Assembly (NCBI RefSeq): GCF_012273895.1
Contig: NC_052113.1
Span: 4,268,195 to 4,332,194 of the forward strand
Reading direction: 5' to 3'
Length of the DNA: 64,000 nucleotides
DNA from: Zerene cesonia
Lineage: Eukaryota > Arthropoda > Insecta > Lepidoptera > Pieridae
Part shown: positions 46,451 through 56,805 of the stretch, piece by piece
Numbering within the stretch: position 1 is the first letter of the stretch
Layout: every line of letters starts with the position of its first letter
Translations under genes and position numbers: made by a program
Notes under the pieces: model-generated
The model's input: the letters and a program-made list of their open reading frames with translations, nothing else
What the model was told of the DNA's origin: nothing
Databases searched by the model: none

Positions 46451-47494
46451 GCTGTTTGTCGCCAAGTTAAGGTTAAAAGGGTAAGTAGATTACAAATAAA
46501 ATGCGATAGAGACTCAACGGGTGTGCACTGTGCAATGTTTCCATATAATGTTTCGTACTAAAAATCTTGTTTCATATGAATAGGGAATCCAAATCTTTTT
46601 TCAATCATAAAAATATATATAGTTGGTACTACTATAAACGTAAAGTTTTCCTTGTTACATCATTAAAACTTTGTATCTACGAGTATTCAGAAGATATTAG
46701 AAAGTCTTCTTTGCGTAAAAAAATACGTGGTTAAAAACACGAAGATATAAAATCCAGTGCATTATATCTACATTGACTGACAACTATATCAGACCAAGGT
46801 GGGAGATTATGTTTTATTTACACCAATAAACCCTGCAGTTTATAGACACATCTTACCAAAGTAAGTTTTCGCGCACCCTCATAAAACATTTAACGACCCG
46901 AACGAAAGTAAATGAAATTATTTTTTATATTACTCTTCCTTTACTCCAATAAGCTAATGGTTTATTAAACTCTTACACCAGTTTTTGGCCAATTGATCTG
47001 TATAATACGTATTATGCATACATTTTACAGAACGTTTTTATTTCGCACTTTCATTACATTATTTTAATGGTTTTCATTCACAATGTTTTAATTTATAATA
47101 ACGTTTTTACTAAATACGCTATATATGAAAAAATCGCTTAAAATTTCCTGAATAAACTATTAATTCAACAAAGTTAACGATCATTATTTTGTTTGTAATC
47201 TATTGAATTTATTGAGAAACATCAATTATATCAGCAGAATATATTTGAGGAACTACAAAAGAAAATCTTCAGAATCAAACTCTTTCCACATTCGTCTCTA
47301 TGAATACTTCTAGACTGACTTGAGAGAGTAGACTTAAATAGGTCATATACGTCGGTTCTGTCTGCTTATCTTTGAAAGTAAACAGCTTATCTATAATTGG
47401 GTCTGTTAGTAGTGGTACAACAGAAAACAGTGTAGACACCGTAACTCTGATAAATAATTATTAATCTTAGTGCATCCTGGGCATATCGAAGAAT
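46451..47494. other. AT-rich stretch, no gene seen
   Basis: Nothing was recognised on either strand. Confidence 0.4.
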
Positions 47495-47497
47495 CAA

Positions 47498-47562
47498 AAG
47501 TTCGACGGCACATGATATCTGCTAACCCAAGTATGGTCTAAACCCTTATAGGAGGCCTATCT
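47498..47562 (+). repeat. decayed SINE fragment (GAT-tailed family)
   Basis: AAGTTCGACGGCACATGATA, TCTGCTAACCCAAGTATGG and CCCTTATAGGAGGCCTAT follow the plus-sense SINE body order, opposite in direction to the copy at 2671. Confidence 0.6.
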
Positions 47563-48363
47563 CCCTTCAGTACAAATATGAACTGATTATGTTGACAATT
47601 AAAGATGAATTCCTACAGAAGATTGGTGGTTATACACAGTGTATGCATTATAGGTAATTCGAGTTAGCGGAATTGTTTTCCTTCCTCAAAGACAAACTAT
47701 TATAATATTTCGTACAAAATATGGTTATAAATTATTATATGTTATTAAAATATTAAAAAAAAGCTTCAACATTTTCATGATACATATTTTTACGGATTAA
47801 ATTAAATAGTAATTTAATGAATAAAGACATTAATTACTGGAATTGAATAGCTAGAATATACAGGCGACCAACAAACCCGATTAGGTAAAGTGCTACCATT
47901 GCTAGGTAAGCAGACAATTGATTGGAGTAGTTTGATTGTGTATAAGTAAATATCTCATCGCCTCAGTGATAGCTTCCGTTAGGATTTCCTATCAACGTTA
48001 ACGGAGATTACAAATTAATGTATATAATATGATAGGTATAATGCCTTGTTGACAGAATTAAGGGTACGGTTGTATCAGTGTAGGAGTGTAGGAAATGATT
48101 GGACGTTATTTTTGTAAGTGTGTGTGTGTGAATGAATACAAGTAAGCTTTGTATTTATTTGTTCACATAGTACAAGGAAGGTACAATCCGTATTTACATG
48201 GTTCCGGCGCTAGACTTAACTTTATTGGTTTTCGATCCACGGCGAGGAATTATCATTGTTTGTTTCACGTCTTTTGGCTCAACTTTAAATTCATACTACA
48301 AATAACTAATTTAACTATATTACTTACCTAGTTGACACACCTCAAAAATGTAACATTACGCAT
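47563..48363. other. AT-rich stretch, no gene seen
   Basis: Contains a short GT run at 48117-48132; otherwise nothing was recognised. Confidence 0.4.
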
Positions 48364-48540
48364 TAATATTATAAGTTCGAAAGTGTGTTGTTTGTAACAA
48401 AGCGATTTGATGATTGATTAATGATTTAAAAATCATATAATCAAATCGCTTTGATCTTTTTCGTTCGTTCGTCTGGAGATAGTGGGGAAGCTAGAGAGCG
48501 ACATATAGTTTTTACCGCGCGGAAAAATCTCATCTCATTT
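48364..48540 (+). repeat. Helitron-like start with a nested inverted repeat
   Basis: CATTAATATTATAAGTTCGA AAGTGTG resembles the shared Helitron 5' block (ACTAATATTATAAATGCGAAAG). Further right, GACATATAGTTTTTACC resembles the body of such elements. Between them lie 14-bp perfect inverted arms (CAAAGCGATTTGAT at 48398-48411, complement at 48440-48453). Inside these is ATGATTT-AA-AAATCAT (48421-48436). The 3' end was not found. Confidence 0.45.
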
Positions 48541-49574
48541 AATTTATATCCTTAATAAAATGAAGAAATATTCAAAAAACGTCTACGTACATTCAAAGTT
48601 CTGACTTTAATCTATAATTATTTTGTGAATTAATATTTAGTAACTAAACAGCATTCATACATTCGGTAAACATCATTAAGGAGTTTAATGAAACCGGAAC
48701 TAATAACCTACAACAATGTACCTACGTATAAAATCACTTTCGCAATTTTCCCGTAAAAAATCAACGTTGTAATGGAAACATGCGATACGCCGTACGCAAA
48801 ACGCCCAGTGCTAATGTATTCTAATAAAAATAACGCCTTATGAACGTGTGATAACAGCTATACAGCTGCATAACATTACGTAGGTTGCTCCAAGCCTGTA
48901 TCGCCTGCGGAATCACGAATTCGATTCAATACAGTAGCCGAGATAGCGTGCAGTCCGTGCCTACACGTGGGTTTTTCAGCAAATTGTCGAACAGATCGGA
49001 TCTATATTGAATTCCCAACTTTTACGCCGACAGATAACTGGATACGTGTCTATGAATAAACCTGGTTTGTGTGCAAAAACAGTGCGGTGAAAAAGTTTTA
49101 CAAGTTCAATATCTAATTAATAATTCAATCTTCTCATTTTTAAGGATTTTGCCGCACTTTTACTATATTACTTTAATTAAAAAAATTTTTCAATTAAGAT
49201 TAAAAATTCATTGTAAAAAGCGGTCGACGGATGTCTTTATAAATTTGTAAGTTTTTAAAATTGAAAATTATTCGTAAAATAGCCGTTTGATTGAGATGTT
49301 CCACCGACGAATAAACAAACACGCTTTCGTATTTATATTATACCTTTAATTTCATTTATTTAAAATATACACTTACCCACAAAAGTATTTTTACAGTCAC
49401 AAAAAAATTTACAAATAAAAAATCCATCAAAACATATTACGTAGTTTTATATGAGTTTATAGTCGTCACTTGTTGTCCCCTTAAAATGCTTTATAAAACG
49501 ATCAATTAGATTAACTATATCAAATCCTATTCTTCCATGAGATAAAACAATAACTGATATATAATTGTAAAATT
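48541..49574. other. no gene called; promoter/first-exon-like patch at 48880-49090
   Basis: A balanced-composition patch lies in AT-rich DNA and ends in ACAGTGCG before GTGAAA, which looks like a non-coding first exon with a splice donor. There is no start codon with a long frame. See findings; not called as a gene. Confidence 0.25.
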
Positions 49575-49703
49575 GTAAAGCTGTGCCTACCTGTAATTTA
49601 AATACATAAGTACTAATGTGTTGATGTATATTTTAATGTTTTAATACTTTTAACAAGAAATTATGTATCTCGTTGGTAAGCCTTTAAATAAATAAATAAA
49701 TAA
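49575..49703 (+). mobile_element. LINE 3' end with (AAAT)n tail
   Basis: GCTGTGCCTACCTGTAATTT and TATGTATCTCGTTGGTAAGCC lead directly into a run of AAAT units (49686-49702). A GGT(A/G)AGCC block before an AAAT tail is typical of a lepidopteran LINE 3' untranslated end. The 5' side is not defined. Confidence 0.45.
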
Positions 49704-51560
49704 CATATGTTTAAGAACTATAACGAAATAAAATATCAAAGAAATCTGCACACTAATGTCGCCAATAATTCAAATGAATTGAACATCCCATTAATCAAGC
49801 ATAATTGGTCGCATTTACCCGTTGCGCTTTCGGCTTCCATTCTGTCACGCGAAGGTTCCCCTTGTTTCGATCAAACTTTATTTCATTTTCTTCCATTGTT
49901 ACCGTCGCTAGAAACAGCTGTCATTTATCACGAAACCGTTTGGATGTTCCGTTATCATCAGATTTGATTTAAATCGTAGCAGTAGCTTTTAATCTTTGGA
50001 TTAGAGGAATTAGAAACATCTAGAAGATATTAACTTACGAAATATTTGGTGTTGAAATGGTGCCTGAAATATGGACAATTTTCTTTCGTTATAATTATGT
50101 ATCCTATTGCGTAAACATATCTAGTGACAATATTATACAACCACACATGAAAATATAATTTTATGGATAAGATCACGAAAGAATCCCATTTGCTTTACTA
50201 GCAAGTAAAGTGATTTTAGAACTTTGTCAATATCATTGTCAATTATACAAGGTACATGTGCATATATTTTTGAAAATTTAAATAAAATTCAAGTCTTGTT
50301 AGGCAAATAAGTAAATGCGTGAAACTCGTATACCTCAAAGCTGATTAAAATCCCAACTGGCATCAAACACAGACTTTTTCAGCTCAATTAAAAGTTTGAC
50401 GTGTAGCAAATAGCTACTGTTTCGTACGAACCCAGATTAGTTAGAGGGGCTTTCGCGCCGAAGTGCTGCGAATATGTAAATGTTTTGTTTTTATTTAAAT
50501 GTTTCTTTCTCAAAGCTCTTTGGTTGTTACATTTATTTTAGAAAGAAATATTACGATATTTGTAGGAAAATAGTTATAATAATAAAATCATCTTTATTCA
50601 GTCCTCACAACATTAGTAGATAACAAAAATTACATAGACCTAGTACCAATTCAATTGCAATTTAATACAAATATTCTTAAAAGTTGTCGTATTATTGGGT
50701 AACGATATCGCGTATTCAGGACCAGCCTAAAATAACATTTCCCAGCCGTATTTATAATATTAGTAAAAGCGGATTATACTCACTTATTCCCAACTAACTA
50801 AAATCTATAGAAACAGGATGGCTTTGTAGGAAATTTTGTTTCAAAGGGATATCTCAAACAACTATTTTCATATAAAACTTATATTAAATTAACTTCGCAT
50901 TTGTCGTTAAATAATATCCATTGAAAGATACATTTACGATTAATATAATAAAACTACATTATAATATTGAATCTCATTTATTTTCAAAGTCTACTAATAG
51001 ATTTGATCCATAGGCTATCAATAATTCGTTCAACTAAGAACCGATGGAAATACCGTGATTCCATTATTATATTTGTAGAGGACGGGATAAGCCTACAGCC
51101 GTGGCGAAGGTAAGGAATTTCAACTCCAATACAAACAATTGTTCCAAATGGGCAAATATTTGGGGATTATTGAGGTATTTATTGAATAACAAGGTTGACC
51201 GTCTGTTGGGGTCATAAGAGTGGGCATAATATGAATTTAAAAAGTTATTATTCAAGACGAACAAAACTATAACTTCAGCATTCCAATACTTTACTGAATT
51301 TAATAGATAGCGTTTGGTTTTGGGGCATAAATAATGGAAACATCATAATAATCGAAGTTTTCATGAACATAATATATAATATATTTTTATAGTGATAAAT
51401 AATGAAAACCTTTATGGATATATCATTATTCTTTAGTTCCTACCTAACTTTACATTTAAAAGCCAAGTTTGAAGCAACCGTAATACGAAAGTTGCAAATT
51501 GCCACTTATCTATTTACTTTAAATGTCTTCTTATCCTAAAGTTTTTATAGTGATATTGTG
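49704..51560. other. AT-rich stretch, no gene seen
   Basis: An 86-codon frame at 49707-49967 has no motif. AAAATCATCTTTATTCAGTC at about 50583 may be another reversed LINE 3' end. Confidence 0.35.
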
Positions 51561-51744
51561 ATTTTGTTTAAATGTATTTCAAATAACCTTAATCTCATAT
51601 ATTATACAATACTTCAAACACAAGGCTCAACATTTCCAATATAAGTTAATCATATATATAAACATATTATTAACTTATATTGAAAATTTGAGATGAGAGA
51701 TTTTATATGAGATAAAGGTTATTTCAAATACATTTAAACAAAAT
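51561..51744. mobile_element. foldback MITE with 40-bp terminal inverted repeats
   Basis: Bases 51561-51600 and the reverse complement of 51705-51744 agree at 38 of 40 positions (mismatches at positions 20 and 31 of the arm). Inside, ATATAAGTTAAT (51639-51650) pairs with ATTAACTTATAT (51669-51680), so most of the 184 bases can fold back on themselves. There is no coding capacity. A clear target duplication was not identified, so the superfamily is unknown. Confidence 0.8.
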
Positions 51745-52648
51745 ATATATAACTATGTTTAATTATTATAACTAGCATACCACTGGAATCAAATGAATAT
51801 GCAATTTGAGTATCGTTTGATAAAAGTCGGTTGACTTGTTAAAGCAGTGAGCGAGAAATATCTGGACCTATCTCGTTAGCTGAGTGCAAATTGCGAACTA
51901 TTTTATTCTCGATGACATCCAACTATTCTGAATGCTAGTGTTTTTAGACAGTCCAACGTTTTATAGTTCTTTGAAGTCTTATAGTTCGTTGTATTATGTA
52001 ATCATTAGAAGTTCAATTTAAAGATGTCGAGATTCGAGACTTAAAAATTAAAAAAATATTAATAAATTAAACTAATTGTCCTAATACTTTAAACAATCTA
52101 CCTTAATTATTTATTAATAAAACATTAATTAAGTGTACTGTGTGGGTTATGCTGTGGGAAAAGAAGATAAAAAAGAAATTGTAAATAGAAAAATCGAATA
52201 ATGTAATAGAAAAAAATGTAATAGATCCGAATAAAATAAATTACTTAATTTGTTATATAAAGCTACAAGTCCCGCATGAAAGTTTATGAGCGATTGATAC
52301 GAATTTATACCAAGTAAAACACCGACGAACCGATCCGAAGCCGAATAATAAAAAAAACTAAGTAATATAACCTATCCCAGTATAATCATACGCTTTCTTA
52401 CAAACCCGCTTTTTAAGACGTTGTTTAATTCATTATCTACAACATTGCACATAGCTACATAGTATAAAGCAATATCGCTTCCCACGTCTGTATGCTTAGA
52501 ACTTTATAATTACACAATAGCTTTTTATGGAGTTTTCTTTAATAGATAGAGTGATTCAAGAGGAAGGCTTATATGAATAAAATCATCTATTGAACTACTT
52601 CGAATTTAGATTTATTACTATTTACAATTTACTATTTAGATTACTATT
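51745..52648. other. AT-rich stretch, no gene seen
   Basis: Nothing was recognised on either strand. Confidence 0.4.
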
Positions 52649-53067
52649 TACAATTTAGATAAAGCTAGTTGCCAATAAACTATCAGCGACGGTTAACGCT
52701 TGGTCGGCATCTCGGTGTAAATTCGCATAACATACTATTATTGTCCACTAGCTGCGCCCCGCGGTTTCACCCGCGTAAGGCCGTGTCCCGTAGGAATATC
52801 GGGATAAAAAGATGCCTGTATGTTATTCCACTTGGCCAGCTGTCTACGTACCAAATTTTATTGCAATCGGTTCTATAGTTTTTGTGTGAAAGAGTAACAA
52901 ACACACACACATACATCCTTACAAACTTTCTCATTTATAATATTAGTAGGATTAGTAGGAACTACAATTTAGGCAAAAACTAGTTGCCAATAAACTTCTA
53001 TATCAGCGACGGTTAACGCTTATTCGACATCTCAGTGTAACTTCGAATAACATACAATTATTGTTCT
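52649..53067. repeat. about 100-bp direct duplication flanking a Helitron
   Basis: Copy A (52649-52747) and copy B (52963-53067) share TACAATTTAG, CTAGTTGCCAATAAAC, ATCAGCGACGGTTAACGCTT and CATCTC(G/A)GTGTAA in order. Copy B has six extra bases (TTCTAT) and several substitutions. The Lep1-like Helitron at 52748-52951 lies between them. Confidence 0.85.
52748..52951 (-). mobile_element. Lep1-like non-autonomous Helitron, near-consensus
   Basis: CTAGCTGCGCCCCGCGGTTT at the left (A outside) and TTATAATATTAGTAGGA at the right (T outside) give A|TC...CTAG|T on the minus strand. The hairpin CGCGG...CCGCG lies just inside CTAG. This is the cleanest copy of the family in the window. Confidence 0.85.
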
Positions 53068-54899
53068 TTAGTTAAACATGAATTACGAGTGAATGAATCC
53101 AACGCAGCTACGACACGATCGAGTTAACAGCACCTTGCCAATTCATTCCCGCTTTATACGTGTATGAAATCAAAATTTCCATAGTGAGTGGTGACATACA
53201 GTTCGAAGAGATCCCATCGCCAATCAAGGGCACGGCAGACGTGAACACAAACACAGTTCTTGGCGTGTTGCCAACTAATTAGTCATGTAAATGGAAACTA
53301 GCGTGTCACGTCAACACCAGTATGGAAGAGGCTAAAGTACGCTGTTAATATTTTTTTGGTACTTCTATTTAAAAGTTGTATATATTTCGAACGTATGTGG
53401 ATAAAACGAAATAAAGCTCACAAAATCTTGTTAACACACCGTGAGTTTCACTTTATATAATCTATATGTATATGTAATAAATATACATGTATATGAATAG
53501 TATTCTGTGTCTGGATTGAGGTAGGTAAAGAGTGACATATTGACATGACATGCATGCATACTTTTACCTCGATAAAAAAAAAGAAAAAACAACCCTTGGG
53601 CGACTTTGGAAAAAAAGTAACCTCCAAATATAAATACAGCATGCCTTAAAATCGCTCCTTTGCGCCGTGAAAGCAAAATAAACAAACAAGCACGTTATCG
53701 CATTTTAATTTTAGATATATTAAAATCATAGTTCTCTGATATGAAGACTATATTGCTTGGTTTGATTCATATTGGTTGTCTATATATGTTACGTTGCAGT
53801 ACTTTGTTTCACGATTCATTTAGAAAGCATCAAAGAAAAAGTTCGCATAAACGATATGAGCACAACTTTCAACAAAAATTACGATAGATTGAGAGTAGAA
53901 AATAATCTATCTAAAAGTCACTGCATAATAAATTTATGTTCGAAATACAAATTGTTTGCGTTTCTTAAAAATGTTTTCGTAGCAATATATTTGCTAAGAA
54001 ATGAGAAAACATTTTTATGAAGAGTTTCTCATCGACGTGCTTTTATATTTTGATTTATAAGTGAGTGAACTTGGATTTGAATCGCTATAGAAACTAATGA
54101 AAAATCATACTAGTAGGGCTTTCGCATTAGAGAAAATTCATCAAACAAATAAAAATGTCTTTATGAAAATTCACTCACACACACACAAATTATTTATCAT
54201 TAATTGCAATAAGTATGCAAATTACATTAAGCTGAAGAGTTTGATCAACGCAATAATCTCAGACTACTGAGCCGATTTGATTCAATCAACAAATTATTTC
54301 AACGATTGATATGTGTATATACATGATTGCAATATATTTCTGCTATAATAGGCTATATATAATATAATATAATACCAGAGTGATATCGACAGAAATAGCT
54401 TAATAAAAATTCGTAAATAAATAAATAAAATAAAAATAAAAATATTAATTAATTAATCAGTGTTATTATGTTTTTTCCACTACGCGATCTCTGTTATTTC
54501 AAGAATAATATTATTATTTAAATTTTACTATCATTTTTAACCTCTTCATATAATTATTGAGTTTGAATCTAATGATTCAGACTAATATTGACACTTAGAT
54601 AAATTTAATTTTAGCCAAATGATTACAATGAAATACAATTTTGACGAATCTATTTACACATTTATAGGTAGAACTTCAATATTTTCGAATCATCAGTTTT
54701 CCGAATAGCAAAATACGAGTCACATGTTTGTAAGTAAACAGCATTTAGCGATATTGCGAATATAATAGCATTTGAATTTTTGATCAGGCATTGAATGAAT
54801 GCTATTGTACTAAGCGATGCCTTTTACGCGAAATTTGAAAAGTTTTATACAATGGTGATTTTCTTTTAAATTTTACAATACGAGAACATTCTCTACTTT
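53068..54899. other. no gene called; open GC-richer segment at 53097-53282
   Basis: Bases 53097-53282 are open for 61 codons in one plus frame without ATG (contains QFEEIPSPIKGTADVNTNT). No family was recognised. The rest is AT-rich, with overlapping short frames at 53431-53685 and 53772-54020 of no evident meaning. Confidence 0.3.
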
Positions 54900-55015
54900 A
54901 CTGCCCCGGGCTATGCCTAAATAGACGATTTTAGGCGGAGTGGAGAAATACAACAAATAAAAAATCTTTAAAATCCATCCAGAAGTTCTTAAATTTTAAG
55001 TGATGTATCCAATCT
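54900..55015 (-). repeat. decayed Helitron-like fragment, family C
   Basis: CTGCCCCGGGCTATGCC at the left and TTTAAAATCCATCCAGAAGT TCTTA at the right follow the order of the copy at 3580 with heavy divergence. Confidence 0.4.
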
Positions 55016-55137
55016 AACTAAATAAATTCATGGACATACGGTACAATAAAAGATATATCAAAAGTTTTTATAAGTAAGTATAAAATTTACATTAACCACT
55101 TTGTTCATTTTAACAAAAAAAAAATTGTACGTGAATA

Positions 55138-55311
55138 TCTTTTATTTAAAATTCTCGTGTCACAATGTTTACCTTACTCCTCCGAAACTGGTGGACTAAT
55201 TCAAATGAAATTTTGTGTGCATATCGTGTAGGTCTGAGAACCAGCGTACATCTATTTTTGTAACCCTGAATGATAAGAATAAAGCAGAACAGCGTTTGCC
55301 GGGGCAGCTAG
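55138..55311 (+). mobile_element. Helitron-like element, family B, intact ends
   Basis: The element begins TC (55138) after A and ends CTAG (55308-55311) before T. Blocks are AAATTCTCGTGTCACAATGT, TACTCCTCCGAAAC, CATCTATTTTTGTAACCC and GCGTTTGCCGGGGCAGCTAG. It is the best copy for defining the family's ends. Confidence 0.75.
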
Positions 55312-56484
55312 TATATTATAAAATTAATTTTTAATTAATGTTTGAAGCTGATATAACGACTGTATAAATGTAAATATCACTAGCTGTAACGCCAATCTTC
55401 CTTATTTTCACGATTAATTTGTTCTTCTTTGAATTCAGTTTAATTAGCGCTGAGGAAGTTGAAAAAGTTTTTTTATTAGATCTCACCTAATCAAAACCAC
55501 CCCGAAGTTTCATTGGGGCGATGTTCCGAGTCATTTTAATAACTTGTTACTCAAAGTTTTATGACACAAACTTCGCCTTTGGTTTTTTGAAAATTTTATT
55601 TAAGACGCGGCTGCTTCGACTGTTTGATCTTGTACGTTTTTATTTGTGAGTTTTTGAATATTTTATATGTAATAAATGTTTCACTGTGACCTTTTACGAA
55701 TATTTTGATTTGTATTATGCTTATCACTAACTACATACTTTATATAACTAATGGGCACGTAATTTTTTTCGCAGATAAAATTAATAATTTTAGTAATTAG
55801 CATTTGACTCTTATGCATAATTGTTTCTGTAAGATATTTAACAAGTAATTAATTAATAATACTAATTTATTTCTTACATAAACAACAGAAGATTGTACAT
55901 CAGTTTTAAGTCAGATCTCTAAGTACACATTTCATATAGAAAAATAAAACTACAGCCTACAGTACCAGTATATAAGTGTAGAATCTATGGTCTACAGTCT
56001 GTGTTACGGCATTGTTTTCTATCTAGATAACTAGACTTTTAATATAAATTAAGGTAACAATTTACACGAATTCCAATGATTCAGTTATCGAAATAAATCA
56101 CTAAACAGGAATATACCTTCTTCTCATTGCATATAAATTTTAATCAAATGATTAAATATATTCCAAAGTTTAACTATGCCACCCAAGAAGGTAAATAATT
56201 GATCATAACTATATAAGAATATAATATAATTTACTTAATTCCAGTATTGTGATAATTTTGTTAAGAATAATCCGCAAACACTTTTATTTTGTTAGCTTAT
56301 TAGGTTTGTTAATTCAAAATACTAAAAAAAAGGACGAACCATCTGAATTAATTTAAGCGCGTCTCAATTGTTGGAACAAAGAAAATAAGTAAAATAGAAA
56401 TAAACCAATTCAAAGAGGTTGCAATTCCACTGGAAGATACAGCCCTTTATTCTATAAATAATTTAAGTAATTAATATTGGAAAA
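55312..56484. other. AT-rich stretch, no gene seen
   Basis: A GC-richer patch at 55440-55630 has no supported frame. Confidence 0.4.
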
Positions 56485-56805
56485 CTAGCTATTCCGCGTG
56501 GTTACAACATCAGACGTACCCGCGCGCAAACGCAATGTATACTGTAAAGTTACATGCAAATCTTAGCAGTTTCTGAGTGAAAGCAATAAATAAACAACCT
56601 ATCTAGGAGGTCTATTTCCTTCCTAGTCCATTCCTTCTTTCCACTCACCAATCCTTTCCTTATCCCTTATAAGCGGGCAGCGCATTCTCAGAGATCTAAG
56701 CCTCCGCGAATGTTCATGGGCGGAGGTGATCGTTTACCATCAGGCGAACCATAAATGAAAAAGAAAACCGTCTTTACAAATGTTGTACTTATAATATGAG
56801 TAGGA
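56485..56805 (-). mobile_element. Helitron-like element carrying a nested repeat
   Basis: CTAGCTATTCCGCGTGG at the left (A outside) and ACTTATAATATGAGTAGGA at the right (T outside) are the two ends of a Lep1-type element on the minus strand. The middle is replaced by the unrelated repeat at 56612-56756. Confidence 0.65.
56612..56756 (+). repeat. interspersed repeat 3' modules, nested in a Helitron
   Basis: TAGTCCATTCCTTCTTTCCA, TCCTTTCCTTATCCCTTATA, AAGCGGGCAGCGCATTCTC and TGTTCATGGGCGGAGGTGAT, then ACCATCAGGCGAACC: the pyrimidine-rich and tail modules of the GTGGGAGTCGAGC family. Confidence 0.65.
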
